Part shown: positions 46,311 to 57,577 of the stretch, piece after piece | How positions within the stretch are numbered: position 1 is the stretch's first letter | Layout: each line of letters opens with the position of its first letter | Assembly: GCF_000379065.1 (NCBI RefSeq) | Contig: NZ_KB900614.1 | Span: 128,265-192,264, forward strand | Source of the DNA: Salinispora mooreana | GTDB lineage: Bacteria; Actinomycetota; Actinomycetes; Mycobacteriales; Micromonosporaceae | Reading direction: 5' to 3' | DNA: 64,000 nt | Notes under the pieces: model-generated | What the model was told of the DNA's origin: nothing | Database searches by the model: none | Seen by the model: the letters and a program-made list of their open reading frames with translations, nothing else | Position numbers and translations under genes: made by a program

Positions 46311-47062
46311 CTATCTGTCCTCACAGTGGTGACGGTCTTACTGGACTGAACACGTCCCGGCTGGGCCGGAATGTGCGTCGTGCACACCCCGTCGCCGTGC
46401 GCGATGGTCGCCAGGCGCTGCACATGGGTGCCGACCAGACGGGAGATCACCGCGGTCTCGGCCTCGCACAGCTGGGGGAACTCGGCGGCCACATGCGCCA
46501 CCGGGCAGTGATGTTGGCACAGCTGCCCCCCCGTGGCGATCGTGGAGGCGTTGGCGGCGTAGCCCTCCGCGGTCAGGGCGGCGGCGAGCGCCTCCGCGCG
46601 GGCGAGCGGGTCGTCGCCGGCGTCCTCCATGGCCGCCAGGCAACGGGTCTCCAGGGCGGAGACCTGCTCGGCGGCGAAGGCCGCCACCGCCGACGAGCCC
46701 CCACCCCGGGCGATCCAGCGCAGCGCGGCGGTGGCCATGTTGTCGTAGTGGTGGGTACCGCAGCGACCTCGGGCCGCCTCGGTCAGCAGGAAGACCTTGG
46801 CCGGACGGCCGCGCCCGCGGTGACCTCGGACCGCCGGATCGCGGGCGAGGACATCTCCCTCGGCGAGCATCGCGTCCAGGTGCCGTCGGATCGCGGCGGG
46901 GCTGAGCCCAAGCTCGCGCCCCAGCTGCGCGGCGGTGGTGGCACCCCGCTCCAGCAGCAGCTGAGTAACCCGGTCGCGGGTTGACGGGTCGGCCACGGCC
47001 GACCCACCGGCGACCCCGGCGGGCGCCGACGGGCGCCCTGAGACCCCCACCGCGTTTTTCAC
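46307..47062 (-). CDS. sufR: Fe-S cluster-sensing repressor SufR
   Basis: The GTG at 47062 gives 251 residues. An N-terminal winged helix ([25 protein letters not shown]) is followed by a cluster-binding domain with Cys residues in [13 protein letters not shown] and QLCEAE, the set that holds the cluster in SufR. When the cluster is lost the repressor leaves the operator and suf is expressed. The divergent gap to ctaA holds a palindrome that may be its site. The sufR-sufB overlap places it in the operon it controls. Confidence 0.92.
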   Translation of the reverse strand: MKNAVGVSGRPSAPAGVAGGSAVADPSTRDRVTQLLLERGATTAAQLGRELGLSPAAIRRHLDAMLAEGDVLARDPAVRGHRGRGRPAKVFLLTEAARGRCGTHHYDNMATAALRWIARGGGSSAVAAFAAEQVSALETRCLAAMEDAGDDPLARAEALAAALTAEGYAANASTIATGGQLCQHHCPVAHVAAEFPQLCEAETAVISRLVGTHVQRLATIAHGDGVCTTHIPAQPGRVQSSKTVTTVRTDR

Positions 47063-47072
47063 AACGCCAACG

Positions 47073-47080
47073 TTACGTAA
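47073..47080. promoter_or_regulatory. Palindrome in the sufR-ctaA divergent gap
   Basis: TTACGTAA is a perfect 8-bp palindrome in a longer partly symmetric AT-rich region (AACGTTACGTAATTCG) just upstream of the sufR start. It is a candidate SufR operator by position; I cannot confirm the sequence against a known consensus. Confidence 0.35.
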
Positions 47081-47161
47081 TTCGTCAGAGGCCTGCAAAC
47101 TCGGGGTCCGGTGATCCACAACACCGTTGCGGCGAAGCCACCCGAGGGGGGCACCACTACG

Positions 47162-48142
47162 ATGCGTAGGATTTACGCCGTGACTGTCGCCGCCCGGTTC
47201 CAGGTCTCCACCACCACGCTTCGCCGGCTGGCGTTCGCCAACATTCTCGCGAACGTGCTGATCGTCGTCACCGGCGGGGCCGTCCGGCTGACCGCCTCCG
47301 GCCTGGGCTGCCCCACCTGGCCCCGCTGCACCGACACGTCGTACACCGCCACGCAGGAAATGGGCCTGCACGGGGCGATCGAGTTCGGCAACCGACTACT
47401 GACCTTCGCGGTCGGCATCGTCGCCATCGCCGTGGTGGTGGCCCTCCTGCTACACCGACCGCGCCGACGCGGCCTGCTGCCACTCGCGGTCGCGGTCCTG
47501 CTCGGCATCCCGGCGCAGGCGGTGATCGGTGGGATCACCGTCCTCACCGAGCTCAACCCGTGGGTGGTCGGGCTGCACTTTCTCGCCTCGATGGTCGTGA
47601 TCGCCCTCGCATACACCCTGTGGCGACGGATCGCGGAACCGGACGGCCCGACCGTGCCGGTGGTGCCGGGGCCGCTGCGCACCCTCGCGGTGATCACCAC
47701 CGTGGTCTGCGTGGCGGTGCTCGTGGTCGGCACCTGGGTCACCGGCAGCGGCCCCCACGCCGGTGATGGTGGCGCCGCCCGCAACGGTCTCGACCCCGAG
47801 CAGATCTCCCAGGTCCACGCCGATGGTGTGTTCCTGCTGATCGGCCTCTCGGTGGCGCTGGTCTTCGCGTTCCGGGCGGTCGGCGCCACCGGCCCCGCCC
47901 GGGCCGCGTTGGTGTTGGTCGGGGTAGAGGCAGGGCAGGGTGTGATCGGCTACGTGCAGTACTTCACCAACCTGCCGGCGCTTCTCGTCGGGGCCCACAT
48001 GCTCGGCTCCTGCCTGGTGCTGCTGGCCACCCTCGCGGTGCTCCGGTCGACCCGGGAGCGCCAGCCGGCCGCGACGCCCACGCCGGGCGTCCCCAGCGCC
48101 CGCGACACCGCGACCGAGCCCTCGGCCCCCGTTCCCGCCTGA
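47162..48142 (+). CDS. ctaA: Heme A synthase
   Basis: The ATG at 47162 gives 326 residues; a GTG 18 bases downstream is also possible. The protein has eight transmembrane helices and the CtaA signatures GLGCPTWPRC (paired Cys loop) and GAIEFGNRLLTF, GLHFLASMVVIA and AHMLGSCLVLL with heme-ligating His residues. It converts heme O to heme A for cytochrome oxidase. It faces away from sufR, as in mycobacteria. The C-terminus is a 30-residue Pro/Ala/Thr tail. Confidence 0.93.
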   Translation: MRRIYAVTVAARFQVSTTTLRRLAFANILANVLIVVTGGAVRLTASGLGCPTWPRCTDTSYTATQEMGLHGAIEFGNRLLTFAVGIVAIAVVVALLLHRPRRRGLLPLAVAVLLGIPAQAVIGGITVLTELNPWVVGLHFLASMVVIALAYTLWRRIAEPDGPTVPVVPGPLRTLAVITTVVCVAVLVVGTWVTGSGPHAGDGGAARNGLDPEQISQVHADGVFLLIGLSVALVFAFRAVGATGPARAALVLVGVEAGQGVIGYVQYFTNLPALLVGAHMLGSCLVLLATLAVLRSTRERQPAATPTPGVPSARDTATEPSAPVPA

Positions 48143-48210
48143 GTCGTCGGTCCCGGCCGCTCCCAGTCGTCGGGCCCGGCCGACCGGCAAGGTCCCGGAG
48201 CCCCAAGCGC

Positions 48211-48251
48211 CGACGTCGTCGGCCCGCGACAGCAGCGGTCCGACGACGTCG
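48211..48251. terminator. Bidirectional terminator between ctaA and the ATP-grasp gene
   Basis: CGACGTCGTCGG (48211-48222) and CCGACGACGTCG (48240-48251) form a perfect 12-bp stem with a 17-base loop, between convergent genes. Confidence 0.7.
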
Positions 48252-48263
48252 AGCGAGGGTGTT

Positions 48264-49187
48264 TCAGGGTTTGCGGTGTAGTTGGGTCAGGATGGCATCC
48301 GCGAGACGATCCGGAGCGCCGTCGGCGTACCCGAGGAAGAGTGACGGCTCGGTCAGCTCCAGCTCGACCAAGAGCGGCGTGCGGCCCTCGCCCGGGATCA
48401 GGTCAACCCGGGCGTAGAGCAACCGCTCCGGTCCGCCCGGAACCTCGGCCAGGATCTTCTCCGCCACCGCCACCTGCTCCCCGGTGGCGGTGCGGGGGGT
48501 GATCCGCTCGGTCTTACGGGGCCCCTCCGGCCCCAGGTCCGGGCCGGTCAGCATCGCGCCCTTGCGGATCGCATGGCTGAAACGCAGGCCGTCGGGGCCG
48601 GCGAGGAAGAGCAACGCGGTCTCGCCGTCGGTGTCAACAGCGGAGAGGTACGGCTGAACCATGGTCACCCGCCCGGCCGCACCGAGGCGCCGAACGTGCG
48701 CCTGGGCCAGTTCCCGGTGCGCGGGATCGGCCAGGTCGTACCGGCCGGTGTCCTGGCTGTCCGCGCTGACCGAGGGCTTGATGACGTACTCCCCCCGCTC
48801 CGCGGGGAGTGACCACTGCTGCCCCGGCTGGACCCAGGCGGTGGGAACGGTGGCCACCCCAGCGGCGGAGAGCTGTTCGAGGTAGCGCTTGTCGGTGTTC
48901 CAGCGGACGACGTCCGCCGGGTTGGCCAGGGCCGGCACCGACGCCGCCCAGGCGACGAAGGCGTCCCGGCGGGCGGTGTAGTCCCACGGCGAGCGGAGGA
49001 CCACGAGGTCATAACCCGCCCAGTCAATGCCGGGATCATCCCAGATCACCGCCTCGGCGGTGACGCCACGAGCCGCGAGCGGCGCGTGGACGAGGCGGTC
49101 GTCACTGTCAAGGTCAGGAAGGGCCGCGCAGGTCACGATGGCGACCCGGGGCTCCCCAGGGGTCGGCTCGGGCGAATTGATCACCAT
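48264..49187 (-). CDS. ATP-grasp protein (RimK-like)
   Basis: This 307-residue protein has an N-terminal domain with VTCAALPDLDSDDRLV, then an ATP-grasp fold with WNTDKRYLEQLSAAGV near residue 98, YVIKPSVSADSQDTG near 136 (nucleotide-binding Lys) and DLIPGEG-x-LLVELELTEPSL near 265-285 (metal ligands). Members ligate a carboxylate to an amine or thiol. The substrate is unknown, and no biosynthetic partners are next to it. It lies 11 bases upstream of a small conserved gene, in the same direction. Confidence 0.85.
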   Translation of the reverse strand: MVINSPEPTPGEPRVAIVTCAALPDLDSDDRLVHAPLAARGVTAEAVIWDDPGIDWAGYDLVVLRSPWDYTARRDAFVAWAASVPALANPADVVRWNTDKRYLEQLSAAGVATVPTAWVQPGQQWSLPAERGEYVIKPSVSADSQDTGRYDLADPAHRELAQAHVRRLGAAGRVTMVQPYLSAVDTDGETALLFLAGPDGLRFSHAIRKGAMLTGPDLGPEGPRKTERITPRTATGEQVAVAEKILAEVPGGPERLLYARVDLIPGEGRTPLLVELELTEPSLFLGYADGAPDRLADAILTQLHRKP

Positions 49188-49197
49188 AGCCGGGAGC

Positions 49198-49533
49198 CTA
49201 GCGAGCCATCGTACGCCGGGCCATCGAGCGCCAGAGATCGTTACTCGGACGCATCTGGTCCATCAGTTCACGCTCCCACGCGTTTTCGACGGTGACGCCC
49301 GCCTTGGCGCACGCCTGCCGCGCGGCGACGGTGTCGTCCGCGAACTGGTCGCCCCAGACCCCGTCGGAGCCGACGAGGACGATGCGCGCACCGCGCTTGC
49401 CGACGTACTCGATGACCGCCTTCGCCCCGCCGTGCCCGGCGGCGAACGACTTGATGCCGGCCACCAGGCCACTGGGGGCCGGAGCGTTGGCGGCCTGCTC
49501 GGCCGTCAGCGTCGTATCGAAACGATCTGCCAT
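49198..49533 (-). CDS. Conserved small actinobacterial protein
   Basis: This 111-residue protein has no catalytic motif I can name. It begins MADRFDTTLTAEQAANAP and contains GGAKAVIEYVGKRGARIVLVGSDGVWGD, which looks like a small alpha/beta fold. Similar short proteins are encoded in related actinomycetes. It is probably cotranscribed with the ATP-grasp gene downstream. The function is unknown. Confidence 0.6.
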   Translation of the reverse strand: MADRFDTTLTAEQAANAPAPSGLVAGIKSFAAGHGGAKAVIEYVGKRGARIVLVGSDGVWGDQFADDTVAARQACAKAGVTVENAWERELMDQMRPSNDLWRSMARRTMAR

Positions 49534-49782
49534 GACGCGAAGCCTAAGCAGAGTTCCCTCCTTGCGGGCGAGTTCGGTGAACCTTTTGTGATGCCAGTTA
49601 CCCCGAAAGTGTGACCGAAGATACCCCTTTTGACCTGATTTACCTGCATAACTTTCGCATTATCAGCCAGGAGATTTCCACAACATAAACCAGAGTGACG
49701 GGTTTCCGACCATCAGGTGATTCCCGAACGTCAATGGCTGGACCAGCAAATCCGACACCATCGCCTCGGCGGGGCAGAGCGG
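49534..49782. other. Gene-free gap after ctaB
   Basis: I see no gene here. The sequence is less GC-rich than its surroundings near 49620-49690 and would hold the promoter for the small conserved gene. Confidence 0.5.
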
Positions 49783-50745
49783 TCAGATCACCGCGTCCAG
49801 CGCAACCGCCACGAAGACGACGGTCAGGTAGGTGGTGGACCAGTGGAACAACCGCATCGGCTTGACCGCATCCCCCCGCACCACCCGACGACAGAGCCGG
49901 TGCGCCTCGACCAGGAAGACGGCCCCCACGACAAGAGTCGGGAGCCCGTAGATCGGCCCCATCCCGGCCCCGAGCGGCCAGGCCACCAGCGAGACCAGCA
50001 CCGTCAGCCAGGCGAAAACGAGAATCTCGGCGTTGACCCGCCGGGTGGACGCCACCACCGGCAGCATCGGAATGCCCGCCCGCGCGTAGTCTTCCTTGTA
50101 CTTCATCGCCAGTGGATAGAAGTGCGGCATCTGCCAGAAGAAGACGACCCCGAAGAGCGCCCAGGCGGCCGGCGCGAGGGAGCCGGTCACCGCGGCCCAG
50201 CCAATCAACACCGGCGCCGCCCCACAGGCCCCACCCCAGAAGGTGTTCGCCGCGGTGGTGCGCTTGAGCCAGGCGGTGTAGACCAGGTCGTAATAGAGAA
50301 TCGCGGCCAGCGTCAACCCGGCGGCCAACGCATTGGTAAAGACGGCCAGCAGGGTGACCGAGAGCACCGCCAGCACCAGGCCGAAGATCAGTGCATTCCG
50401 CGGCGCGACGGTGTGCGCCGGGAGCGGGCGACGCTTGGTGCGCCGCATCACCTGATCGATATCCCGGTCGATGTAGCAGTTCAGGACACTGGCCGCGCCG
50501 GCCGCCAGCGACCCGCCGACCAGCACCACCGCCATCAGCCAGAGCGACGGCAGACCGCCGTGCGCGAGCATCATCGCCGGCACGGTGGTGACCAGCAGCA
50601 GCTCCACGATCCGCGGCTTGGTCAACGCCACGTACGCCGCGACCACCGCCCGCACGTCCCGCCGCGAGCCGACCGCCCCGTCCCCCGTCGTGCCGACCGG
50701 CTGCCCGGCGGTGTCGCTGACGGGGCGCTCGGTGATCATGCTCAC
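49783..50745 (-). CDS. ctaB: Protoheme IX farnesyltransferase (heme O synthase)
   Basis: The GTG at 50745 lies 8 bases after GGAAGG; an ATG 6 bases later is possible. The 320-residue UbiA-type membrane enzyme has nine hydrophobic helices and the Asp-rich prenyl-diphosphate motif [19 protein letters not shown], plus [14 protein letters not shown] as the second motif. It makes heme O, the substrate of CtaA. It diverges from tkt across a 255-base gap, the same arrangement as mycobacterial ctaB-tkt. Confidence 0.95.
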   Translation of the reverse strand: MSMITERPVSDTAGQPVGTTGDGAVGSRRDVRAVVAAYVALTKPRIVELLLVTTVPAMMLAHGGLPSLWLMAVVLVGGSLAAGAASVLNCYIDRDIDQVMRRTKRRPLPAHTVAPRNALIFGLVLAVLSVTLLAVFTNALAAGLTLAAILYYDLVYTAWLKRTTAANTFWGGACGAAPVLIGWAAVTGSLAPAAWALFGVVFFWQMPHFYPLAMKYKEDYARAGIPMLPVVASTRRVNAEILVFAWLTVLVSLVAWPLGAGMGPIYGLPTLVVGAVFLVEAHRLCRRVVRGDAVKPMRLFHWSTTYLTVVFVAVALDAVI

Positions 50746-51000
50746 GGATGCCACCTTCCGGCATGGGCGGGAGAGGTCGAAAAGATTGGGCCCCACTCCG
50801 GGACCACCACCGCCCCACCCTACGCGCCGCCGTATTGGCTGCCCTGGTGACCCAGCAACGGTGCGGGGCGTCACATCCGTACGCGACGAAGCGGCCGGAA
50901 CCGGGAGAACAGCATGCACGGATCCGTGGGCGGACGTTTAGGACCGCTCGATAGGGTCACCGGTGAGGGTTCCGCCCATCTGCCGAGGAGCACAACCAAC
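50746..51000. other. Divergent promoter region between ctaB and tkt
   Basis: No gene is visible. Promoters for both directions must be here. The GAGGAG at 50985-50990 is the tkt ribosome site. Confidence 0.5.
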
Positions 51001-53139
51001 GTGGCTGACAACCGACCCGAGCTTCCTGCACTCAACTGGTCCGACCTCGACCGTCGGGCGGTCGACACGGTCCGCGTGCTGGCCATGGATGCCGTCGAGA
51101 AATCCGGCAACGGCCATCCCGGCACCGCGATGAGCCTGGCGCCCGCGGCTTACCTACTCTTCAACCGGGTGATGCGGCACAATCCCGCCGACCCGACCTG
51201 GCCCGGCCGAGACCGCTTCGTCCTCTCCGCCGGGCACTCCAGCCTCAGCCTCTACATCCAGCTCTACTTCTCCGGCTACCCGATGAGCCTCGCCGACCTC
51301 GAAGGGCTGCGGCAGTGGGGCTCTCTCACCCCCGGTCACCCCGAGTACGGGCATACCCCGGGCGTGGAGACCACCACCGGCCCGCTCGGACAGGGCCTGG
51401 GCAACGCGGTCGGGATGGCGATGGCCGCCCGTCGGGAACGCGGGCTGTTCGACCCCGAGCCGGAGCCCGGTGCCTCGATCTTCGACCACGACATCTGGTG
51501 CATCGCCTCCGACGGCGACATCGAGGAGGGGATCAGTCACGAGGCCAGCGCCCTCGCCGGACACCAGCAGCTGGGCAACCTCTGCGTGATCTACGACGAC
51601 AACGAGATCTCGATCGAGGACGACACCCGGATCGCCAAGAGCGAGGACGTCGCGGCCCGTTACCAGGCGTACGGGTGGCACGTGCAGACCGTGGACTGGC
51701 GCCGCGGTGACGCCGACGAGGGCGACTACCACGAGGACGTGGCCACGCTGTACCGCGCGCTCCAGGCGGCCAGGGCGGAGACCGGGCGGCCGTCGTTCAT
51801 CGCGCTGCGCACCATCATCGGCTGGCCGGCGCCGAACAAGCAGAACACCGGCAAGATCCACGGTTCGGCGCTCGGCGCCGACGAGGTCGCGGCGACCAAG
51901 GAACTCCTCGGCTTCGACCGACAGCGCACCTTCGAGGTCGACGAGGACGTCCTCAAGCACGCCCGCCAGGTACTGGAACGTGGCATCGCCGCCCAGCGCG
52001 AATGGACCGAGACCTTCGAGGCCTGGGGGCAGGCGAACCCGGAGCGCCGGGCGCTCTGGGACCGGCTGGCCACCCGGACCCTGCCGCCGGGCTGGACGGA
52101 CGCCCTACCCACATTCCCCGCCGACGCCAAAGGCCTCGCCACCCGCGCCGCCTCCGGTAAGGTCCTCGCCGCGCTCGCACCGGTGCTGCCGGAGCTGTGG
52201 GGCGGCTCGGCTGACCTGGCCGACAGCAACAACACCACCATGAAGGGCGAGCCATCCTTCATCCCGGCCGAGCACGCCACCAAGGACTTCCCGGGCAACG
52301 CGTACGGCCGTACGCTGCACTTCGGCGTCCGTGAGCACGCGATGGGCGCCATCCTCAACGGAATCGCCCTGCACGGCGGCACCCGCCCGTACGGCGGCAC
52401 CTTCCTCGTCTTCAGCGACTACATGCGCCCGTCGGTGCGCCTCGCGGCGATGATGAGGCTGCCGGTTACCTACGTCTGGACGCACGACTCGATCGGCCTC
52501 GGTGAGGACGGACCGACCCACCAGCCGGTGGAGCACCTCACCTCACTGCGGGCGATTCCCGGACTGGACGTGGTACGCCCCGCCGACGCGAACGAGACCG
52601 CCTGGGCGTGGCGGCAGGTCCTGACGCAGACCGACCGGCCGGCCGCGTTGGCACTGAGCCGCCAGCCGTTGCCGACCTTCGATCGATCCGTGCTCAACAG
52701 CGCGGAGGGGGTGGCCCGCGGCGGGTACGTGCTGGCCGAGGCCTCCGGCGGCAAGCCGCAGGTGATCCTCCTCGGCACCGGCTCGGAGGTGCAGCTCTGC
52801 CTCACCGCCCGAGAGCGGCTGGAGGCCGACGGGACCCCCACCCGGGTCGTCTCCATGCCCTGCCAGGAGTGGTTCCGGGCCCAGGACGAGGCGTACCAGG
52901 AGTCGGTCCTGCCCCGTGGGGTAAGGGCCCGGGTGAGCGTGGAGGCGGGTGTCGCGATGTCCTGGCGGGCCTTCGTCGGTGACTGCGGTGAGAGCATCAG
53001 CCTGGAGCATTTTGGGGCAAGCGCCCCGCACACCGTGCTCTTCGAACAGTTCGGTTTCACCCCGGACCGGATCGTGGGCGCGGCGCACGCCACGCTGACC
53101 CGGGTCGGCGACATCACCGGTAATCCGACCGGCAACTGA
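51001..53139 (+). CDS. tkt: Transketolase
   Basis: The GTG at 51001, 10 bases after GAGGAG, gives 712 residues. The TPP and metal motif [22 protein letters not shown] (about 165-190), the catalytic His residues in GHPGTAM and [12 protein letters not shown], and the C-terminal GADGPTHQP-like [15 protein letters not shown] are in place. The enzyme transfers two-carbon units between sugar phosphates. It heads the operon tkt-tal-pgi-zwf-opcA-pgl. Confidence 0.96.
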   Translation: MADNRPELPALNWSDLDRRAVDTVRVLAMDAVEKSGNGHPGTAMSLAPAAYLLFNRVMRHNPADPTWPGRDRFVLSAGHSSLSLYIQLYFSGYPMSLADLEGLRQWGSLTPGHPEYGHTPGVETTTGPLGQGLGNAVGMAMAARRERGLFDPEPEPGASIFDHDIWCIASDGDIEEGISHEASALAGHQQLGNLCVIYDDNEISIEDDTRIAKSEDVAARYQAYGWHVQTVDWRRGDADEGDYHEDVATLYRALQAARAETGRPSFIALRTIIGWPAPNKQNTGKIHGSALGADEVAATKELLGFDRQRTFEVDEDVLKHARQVLERGIAAQREWTETFEAWGQANPERRALWDRLATRTLPPGWTDALPTFPADAKGLATRAASGKVLAALAPVLPELWGGSADLADSNNTTMKGEPSFIPAEHATKDFPGNAYGRTLHFGVREHAMGAILNGIALHGGTRPYGGTFLVFSDYMRPSVRLAAMMRLPVTYVWTHDSIGLGEDGPTHQPVEHLTSLRAIPGLDVVRPADANETAWAWRQVLTQTDRPAALALSRQPLPTFDRSVLNSAEGVARGGYVLAEASGGKPQVILLGTGSEVQLCLTARERLEADGTPTRVVSMPCQEWFRAQDEAYQESVLPRGVRARVSVEAGVAMSWRAFVGDCGESISLEHFGASAPHTVLFEQFGFTPDRIVGAAHATLTRVGDITGNPTGN

Positions 53140-53154
53140 AGGGAGCGAGACGGC

Positions 53155-54333
53155 ATGACGGACAGGCTGGGTGAGCTCACCGCCGTGGGCGTGGCGGTCT
53201 GGCTCGATGATCTTTCACGGACACGGCTCAGCTCCGGTGGGCTGGACCGGCTACGCCGGGAGAAGCACCTGGTGGGGGTGACCAGTAACCCGACGATCTT
53301 CGCCAAGGCCCTGGGCGACGCTGAGGAGTACGACTGGCAGCTACACGACCTCGCGATGCGCGGGGTGGAGGTCGAGGAGGCGGTCCGCACCCTCACCGCG
53401 TACGACGTGCGCTGGGCCTGTGACGTGATGCGACCGGCCTACGAGGCGTCGGCGGGAGTGGACGGGCGGGTCTCGTTGGAGGTGGACCCGCGGCTGGCGT
53501 ACGAGACCGACCAGACCATCGCCGAGGCGCGGGCGCTCTGGTGGCTGGTGGACCGGCCGAACCTGTTCATCAAGATCCCGGCTACCGAGGCCGGGCTTCC
53601 GGCGATCACCGCCGCCCTGGCCGAGGGGATCAGCGTAAACGTCACCCTGATCTTCGGCCTGGACCGCTACTCGGCGGTCATGGAGGCGTTCCTGACCGGC
53701 CTGGAACGGGCGAAGGCGAACGGCCACGATCTGTCCAAGATCGGCTCGGTGGCGTCGTTCTTCGTCTCCCGGGTCGACACCGAGGTCGACAAGCGGCTGG
53801 AGAAGATCGACTCGGAGCAGGCCAACGCGCTGCGCGGTCGGGCCGCGATCGCCAACGCCCGACTGGCCTACGAGCGCTACAGCCAGGTCTTCGCCTCCGA
53901 CCGGTGGCAGGCCCTCGCCGACGCCGGAGCACATCCGCAGCGACCGCTCTGGGCCTCCACCTCGACGAAGAACCCGGACTACCGGGACGTGATCTACGTC
54001 GAGGAGCTGATCGCCCCCGGCACCGTCAACACGATGCCGGAGCCGGTGATCAACGCCTACGCCGAGCACGGCGAGACCAGCGGCGACACCGTCACCGGCG
54101 GCTACGACGACGCGCGGGAGGTCTTCGCGGGCCTGACCGCGGCGGGGGTTGACCTGACCGACGTGATCGACACCCTGGAGCGCGAGGGGGTGGAGAAGTT
54201 CGAGGCGAGTTGGAAGGAGCTCCTCGCAGGTGTCCGCCGCTCCCTCGCCGCCGCCAACCGGGGCATCGACCACCCCGGCGGCGCCGCCACGAACAACGCG
54301 CAGGCCGCCGAGCGGGCGGGAGGCAACGCGTGA
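53155..54333 (+). CDS. tal: Transaldolase
   Basis: This 392-residue protein has the transaldolase marks [11 protein letters not shown] near residue 43, [15 protein letters not shown] near 138 with the Schiff-base Lys, and [18 protein letters not shown] near 197. The length is typical of the longer actinobacterial form. It moves three-carbon units in the pentose phosphate pathway. It follows tkt by 15 bases and overlaps pgi by 4 (GTGA). Confidence 0.95.
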   Translation: MTDRLGELTAVGVAVWLDDLSRTRLSSGGLDRLRREKHLVGVTSNPTIFAKALGDAEEYDWQLHDLAMRGVEVEEAVRTLTAYDVRWACDVMRPAYEASAGVDGRVSLEVDPRLAYETDQTIAEARALWWLVDRPNLFIKIPATEAGLPAITAALAEGISVNVTLIFGLDRYSAVMEAFLTGLERAKANGHDLSKIGSVASFFVSRVDTEVDKRLEKIDSEQANALRGRAAIANARLAYERYSQVFASDRWQALADAGAHPQRPLWASTSTKNPDYRDVIYVEELIAPGTVNTMPEPVINAYAEHGETSGDTVTGGYDDAREVFAGLTAAGVDLTDVIDTLEREGVEKFEASWKELLAGVRRSLAAANRGIDHPGGAATNNAQAAERAGGNA

Positions 54334-55994
54334 GCGAGCTTCTCGGACAGCCCGTCGAGGCCGCTGCCGGCCTCTCCGTACGCGGGGCGGACGCGGTCGA
54401 CCAGGCCGCGGCCGCCTCCACTCGGACCGCGGTGACCACGGCCGGGGTTCCGGGCCAACTGGCCGCGAAGGACCCCACGCTCTGGGGGCCGGAGGCGGAG
54501 GACGAGGCGCGGATTCGGCTGGGTTGGGTCGACACCCACACCCGCAGCCGGGAGCTGCTTCCGCAACTCGCCGAGCTGACCTCGGAGCTGGCCGACCTGG
54601 ACCACGTGGTGCTCTGTGGGATGGGTGGTTCGTCGCTGGCCCCCGAGGTGATCGCCCGGACGCTCGGCCGCCCGCTGACAATCCTGGACACCACCGATCC
54701 TGGTCAGATCCGGGCGGCGCTCGCCGACCGCCTGAAGCGGACCGTCGTCGTGGTGGCCAGCAAGTCCGGTTCGACCGTGGAGACCGACAGCCAGCGACGC
54801 GCGTACTGGCAGGCGTTCCTCGACGAGGGGATGTCCGAGGCGGAGGCCGGACGGCACTTCGTGATCGTCACCGACCCGGGCTCACCGCTGGCGGCGACCG
54901 CTGCCGAGATGGGAGCGTTCACCGTGCTGGCCGACCCGAACGTCGGCGGGCGCTTCGCCGCGCTGACCGCGTTCGGACTCGTTCCGACGGCGCTGGCCGG
55001 GGTCGAGGTGGCCGAGCTGCTGGACCAGGCCGAGGCCTTCGCCGGGTCGTTGGCCGCCGAGCGGGACAATCCGGCGCTGGCGCTGGGCGCCGCGCTGGGC
55101 GCCGCCGCCACCGCCGGCCGGGACAGGGTGGCGCTGGTCTCGGACGGCAGCGGAATCGACGGGCTCGGTGACTGGGCCGAGCAGCTGATCGCCGAGTCCA
55201 CCGGCAAGTCCGGGATCGGCATCCTGCCGGTCGTCGTCGAGTCGCCGACCAGCCCGGGCGCCACCGGCGAGGACGTCCTCACCATCAGCTACGGCGGGGC
55301 GCTGAGCGCCGGGGAACTCCGCGGCGGGGAAGGTACCGGCGGCATGCCGGACGTGGCGGTCAACGGGCCGTTGGGGGCACAGTTCCTCGCCTGGGAGTAT
55401 GCGGTCGCGATTGCCGGCGTGGTACTCGGCATCGACGTGTTCAACCAACCGAACGTCACCGAGAGCAAGGAGAACACCAAGAAACTCCTGGCCTCGGGCG
55501 CGCCGACGGAACAGCCGTCGTTCACCGAAGGCGCGATCGAGGTGTACGCCCCGGCGGGGGTGCCGAACGACCTGGCCGGCGCACTGCGCTGGCTGATCAA
55601 CGGCGTGGATGACGACGGCTATCTCGCGGTCATGGCGTACCTCGACCGCGGGGCCGATGCCGACGCAGCCCGGCTCCGTCCCGTGTTGGCCGAGGCGCTC
55701 AGCCCGCCGGTGACCTTTGGCTGGGGCCCCCGATTCCTGCACTCCACCGGGCAATATCACAAGGGTGGCCCACAGGTGGGCAGCTTCCTCCAGCTAACCG
55801 GTACGGTCGACGATGATCTGCCGGTACCCGGGAAGCCGTACAGCTTCGGGGAACTACAGGCGGCGCAGGCCGCCGGCGACCGGCAGGCCCTGGCTGACCG
55901 GAAGCGTCCGGTGCTGCGGATACACCTGACCGACCGGTCGGCGGGTGTGGCGCAGCTGTTGGAGGCGGCTGGCGCGCTACCCAAGCGACGATGA
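54330..55994 (+). CDS. pgi: Glucose-6-phosphate isomerase
   Basis: The GTG at 54330 overlaps the tal stop and gives 554 residues. The sugar-isomerase domains show [14 protein letters not shown] near residue 92 and [15 protein letters not shown] near 140, and later [12 protein letters not shown] near 470 with the catalytic His. The enzyme joins glycolysis to the oxidative pentose pathway. Its placement inside the operon, between tal and zwf, is common in actinomycetes other than mycobacteria. A phosphoglucose/phosphomannose isomerase role cannot be excluded. Confidence 0.92.
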   Translation: MSELLGQPVEAAAGLSVRGADAVDQAAAASTRTAVTTAGVPGQLAAKDPTLWGPEAEDEARIRLGWVDTHTRSRELLPQLAELTSELADLDHVVLCGMGGSSLAPEVIARTLGRPLTILDTTDPGQIRAALADRLKRTVVVVASKSGSTVETDSQRRAYWQAFLDEGMSEAEAGRHFVIVTDPGSPLAATAAEMGAFTVLADPNVGGRFAALTAFGLVPTALAGVEVAELLDQAEAFAGSLAAERDNPALALGAALGAAATAGRDRVALVSDGSGIDGLGDWAEQLIAESTGKSGIGILPVVVESPTSPGATGEDVLTISYGGALSAGELRGGEGTGGMPDVAVNGPLGAQFLAWEYAVAIAGVVLGIDVFNQPNVTESKENTKKLLASGAPTEQPSFTEGAIEVYAPAGVPNDLAGALRWLINGVDDDGYLAVMAYLDRGADADAARLRPVLAEALSPPVTFGWGPRFLHSTGQYHKGGPQVGSFLQLTGTVDDDLPVPGKPYSFGELQAAQAAGDRQALADRKRPVLRIHLTDRSAGVAQLLEAAGALPKRR

Positions 55995-56025
55995 CGGACA
56001 TAACAAGGCGGAGCGAGGAGACGGC

Positions 56026-57543
56026 GTGACAAACCCGTTACGCGACCCGCAGGATCGACGGCTGCCCCGCATCCCGGAACCCTGTGCTCTGGTCATCTTC
56101 GGCGTTACCGGGGACCTGGCCCGCAAGAAGCTGCTACCGGCAGTGTACGACCTGGCAAACCGGGGGCTGCTGCCCCCGAGCTTCGTCGTGCTCGGCTTCG
56201 CCCGCCGGGACTGGGGGGACGGCGACTTCGAGTCCCTCGCCCAGGCGGCGGCGAAGGCACACGCCCGCACTCCCTGGCGAGAGGAGGTGTGGGCGCGGCT
56301 GGCCGGCAACATCAAGTTCGTCGGCGGGTCGTTCGACGACGACGAGGCCTTCGACCAGCTGGCGGAGGCGTTGGGGAGGCTACGCCAGACGCACGGTATC
56401 CCCGGCAACGCCGCCTTCTACTTCGCCATCCCCCCGCCGGCTTTCCCGGTGGTGCTCAAGCAGCTCGCTCGCACCGGAATGGCGGATAACGCCAGCTCCG
56501 GCGGGTGGCGCCGGGTCGTGGTCGAGAAACCCTTCGGGCACGACCTACCCTCGGCGAAGAAGCTCAACGACCTGGTGGACGATGTCTTCACCCGCCGGGA
56601 CGTCTTCCGCATCGACCACTACCTGGGCAAGGAGACGGTTCAGAACATCCTCGCCCTGCGGTTCGCCAACAACCTGTTCGAGCCGTTGTGGAACTCGAGA
56701 TATGTCGACTCGGTGCAGATCACCATGGCCGAGGATGTGGGCATCGGCACCCGGGCCGGGTTCTACGACACCGCCGGTGCGGCCCGAGACGTGCTCCAGA
56801 ACCATCTCCTTCAGCTACTCGCGCTGGTGGCGATGGAGGAGCCCACCAGCTTCGCCGCCGACGAGATCCGCGCCGAGAAGCTCAGGGTGCTCAAGGCCAT
56901 CACCCTGCCACCCGATGTGGATCAGGGGACCGTACGCGGCCAGTACCTACCCGGCTGGGTCGGCGGCGAACGCGCGCTCGGCTACCTGGACGAGAAGGGA
57001 GTCCCGGCGGAGTCGACCACCGAGACCTACGTCGCGGTGCAGCTTGGCATCCAGAACCGCCGGTGGGCGGGGGTGCCCTTCTACATCCGCGCCGGCAAGC
57101 GGATGCCCCGGCAGGTGACCGAGGTGGCGGTCATGTTCAAGCAGGCCCCACACCTACCGTTCAACGACGCCGATGTGGAGTCGCTGGGCAACAACCAACT
57201 CGTCATCCGGGTCCAGCCAGACGAGGGCGTGGTCCTCAAGTTCGGCTCCAAGGTACCCGGAACCGCGATGGAGGTCCGCGACATCGCGATGGACTTCCAG
57301 TACGGCGAGGCGTTCACCGAGGCCAGCCCGAAGGCCTACGAGCGGCTGGTGCTGGACGTCCTGATCGGGGACCGCACCCTCTTCCCGGACGCCGCCGAGG
57401 TCGAACAGAGCTGGCGGGTGGTGGACCCGTTGGAGCAGGCGTGGGCGGCGACGAAGCCGGAACCCTACCGATCCGGTGAGTGGGGCCCCCGCCGCGCCGA
57501 CGAGATGCTGGCGCGGACGGGCCGCGCCTGGCGGCGGGCGTGA
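56026..57543 (+). CDS. zwf: Glucose-6-phosphate 1-dehydrogenase
   Basis: The GTG at 56026 follows GAGGAG by 5 bases and gives 505 residues. The nucleotide-binding [14 protein letters not shown] near residue 28 and the active-site [13 protein letters not shown] near 198 identify it. It makes 6-phosphogluconolactone and NADPH. It lies between pgi and opcA, whose product is needed for its assembly or activity in actinobacteria and cyanobacteria. Confidence 0.97.
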   Translation: MTNPLRDPQDRRLPRIPEPCALVIFGVTGDLARKKLLPAVYDLANRGLLPPSFVVLGFARRDWGDGDFESLAQAAAKAHARTPWREEVWARLAGNIKFVGGSFDDDEAFDQLAEALGRLRQTHGIPGNAAFYFAIPPPAFPVVLKQLARTGMADNASSGGWRRVVVEKPFGHDLPSAKKLNDLVDDVFTRRDVFRIDHYLGKETVQNILALRFANNLFEPLWNSRYVDSVQITMAEDVGIGTRAGFYDTAGAARDVLQNHLLQLLALVAMEEPTSFAADEIRAEKLRVLKAITLPPDVDQGTVRGQYLPGWVGGERALGYLDEKGVPAESTTETYVAVQLGIQNRRWAGVPFYIRAGKRMPRQVTEVAVMFKQAPHLPFNDADVESLGNNQLVIRVQPDEGVVLKFGSKVPGTAMEVRDIAMDFQYGEAFTEASPKAYERLVLDVLIGDRTLFPDAAEVEQSWRVVDPLEQAWAATKPEPYRSGEWGPRRADEMLARTGRAWRRA

Positions 57544-57577
57544 CGACCGAGCGACGCGAGCAGACCGGGAGGCAGCG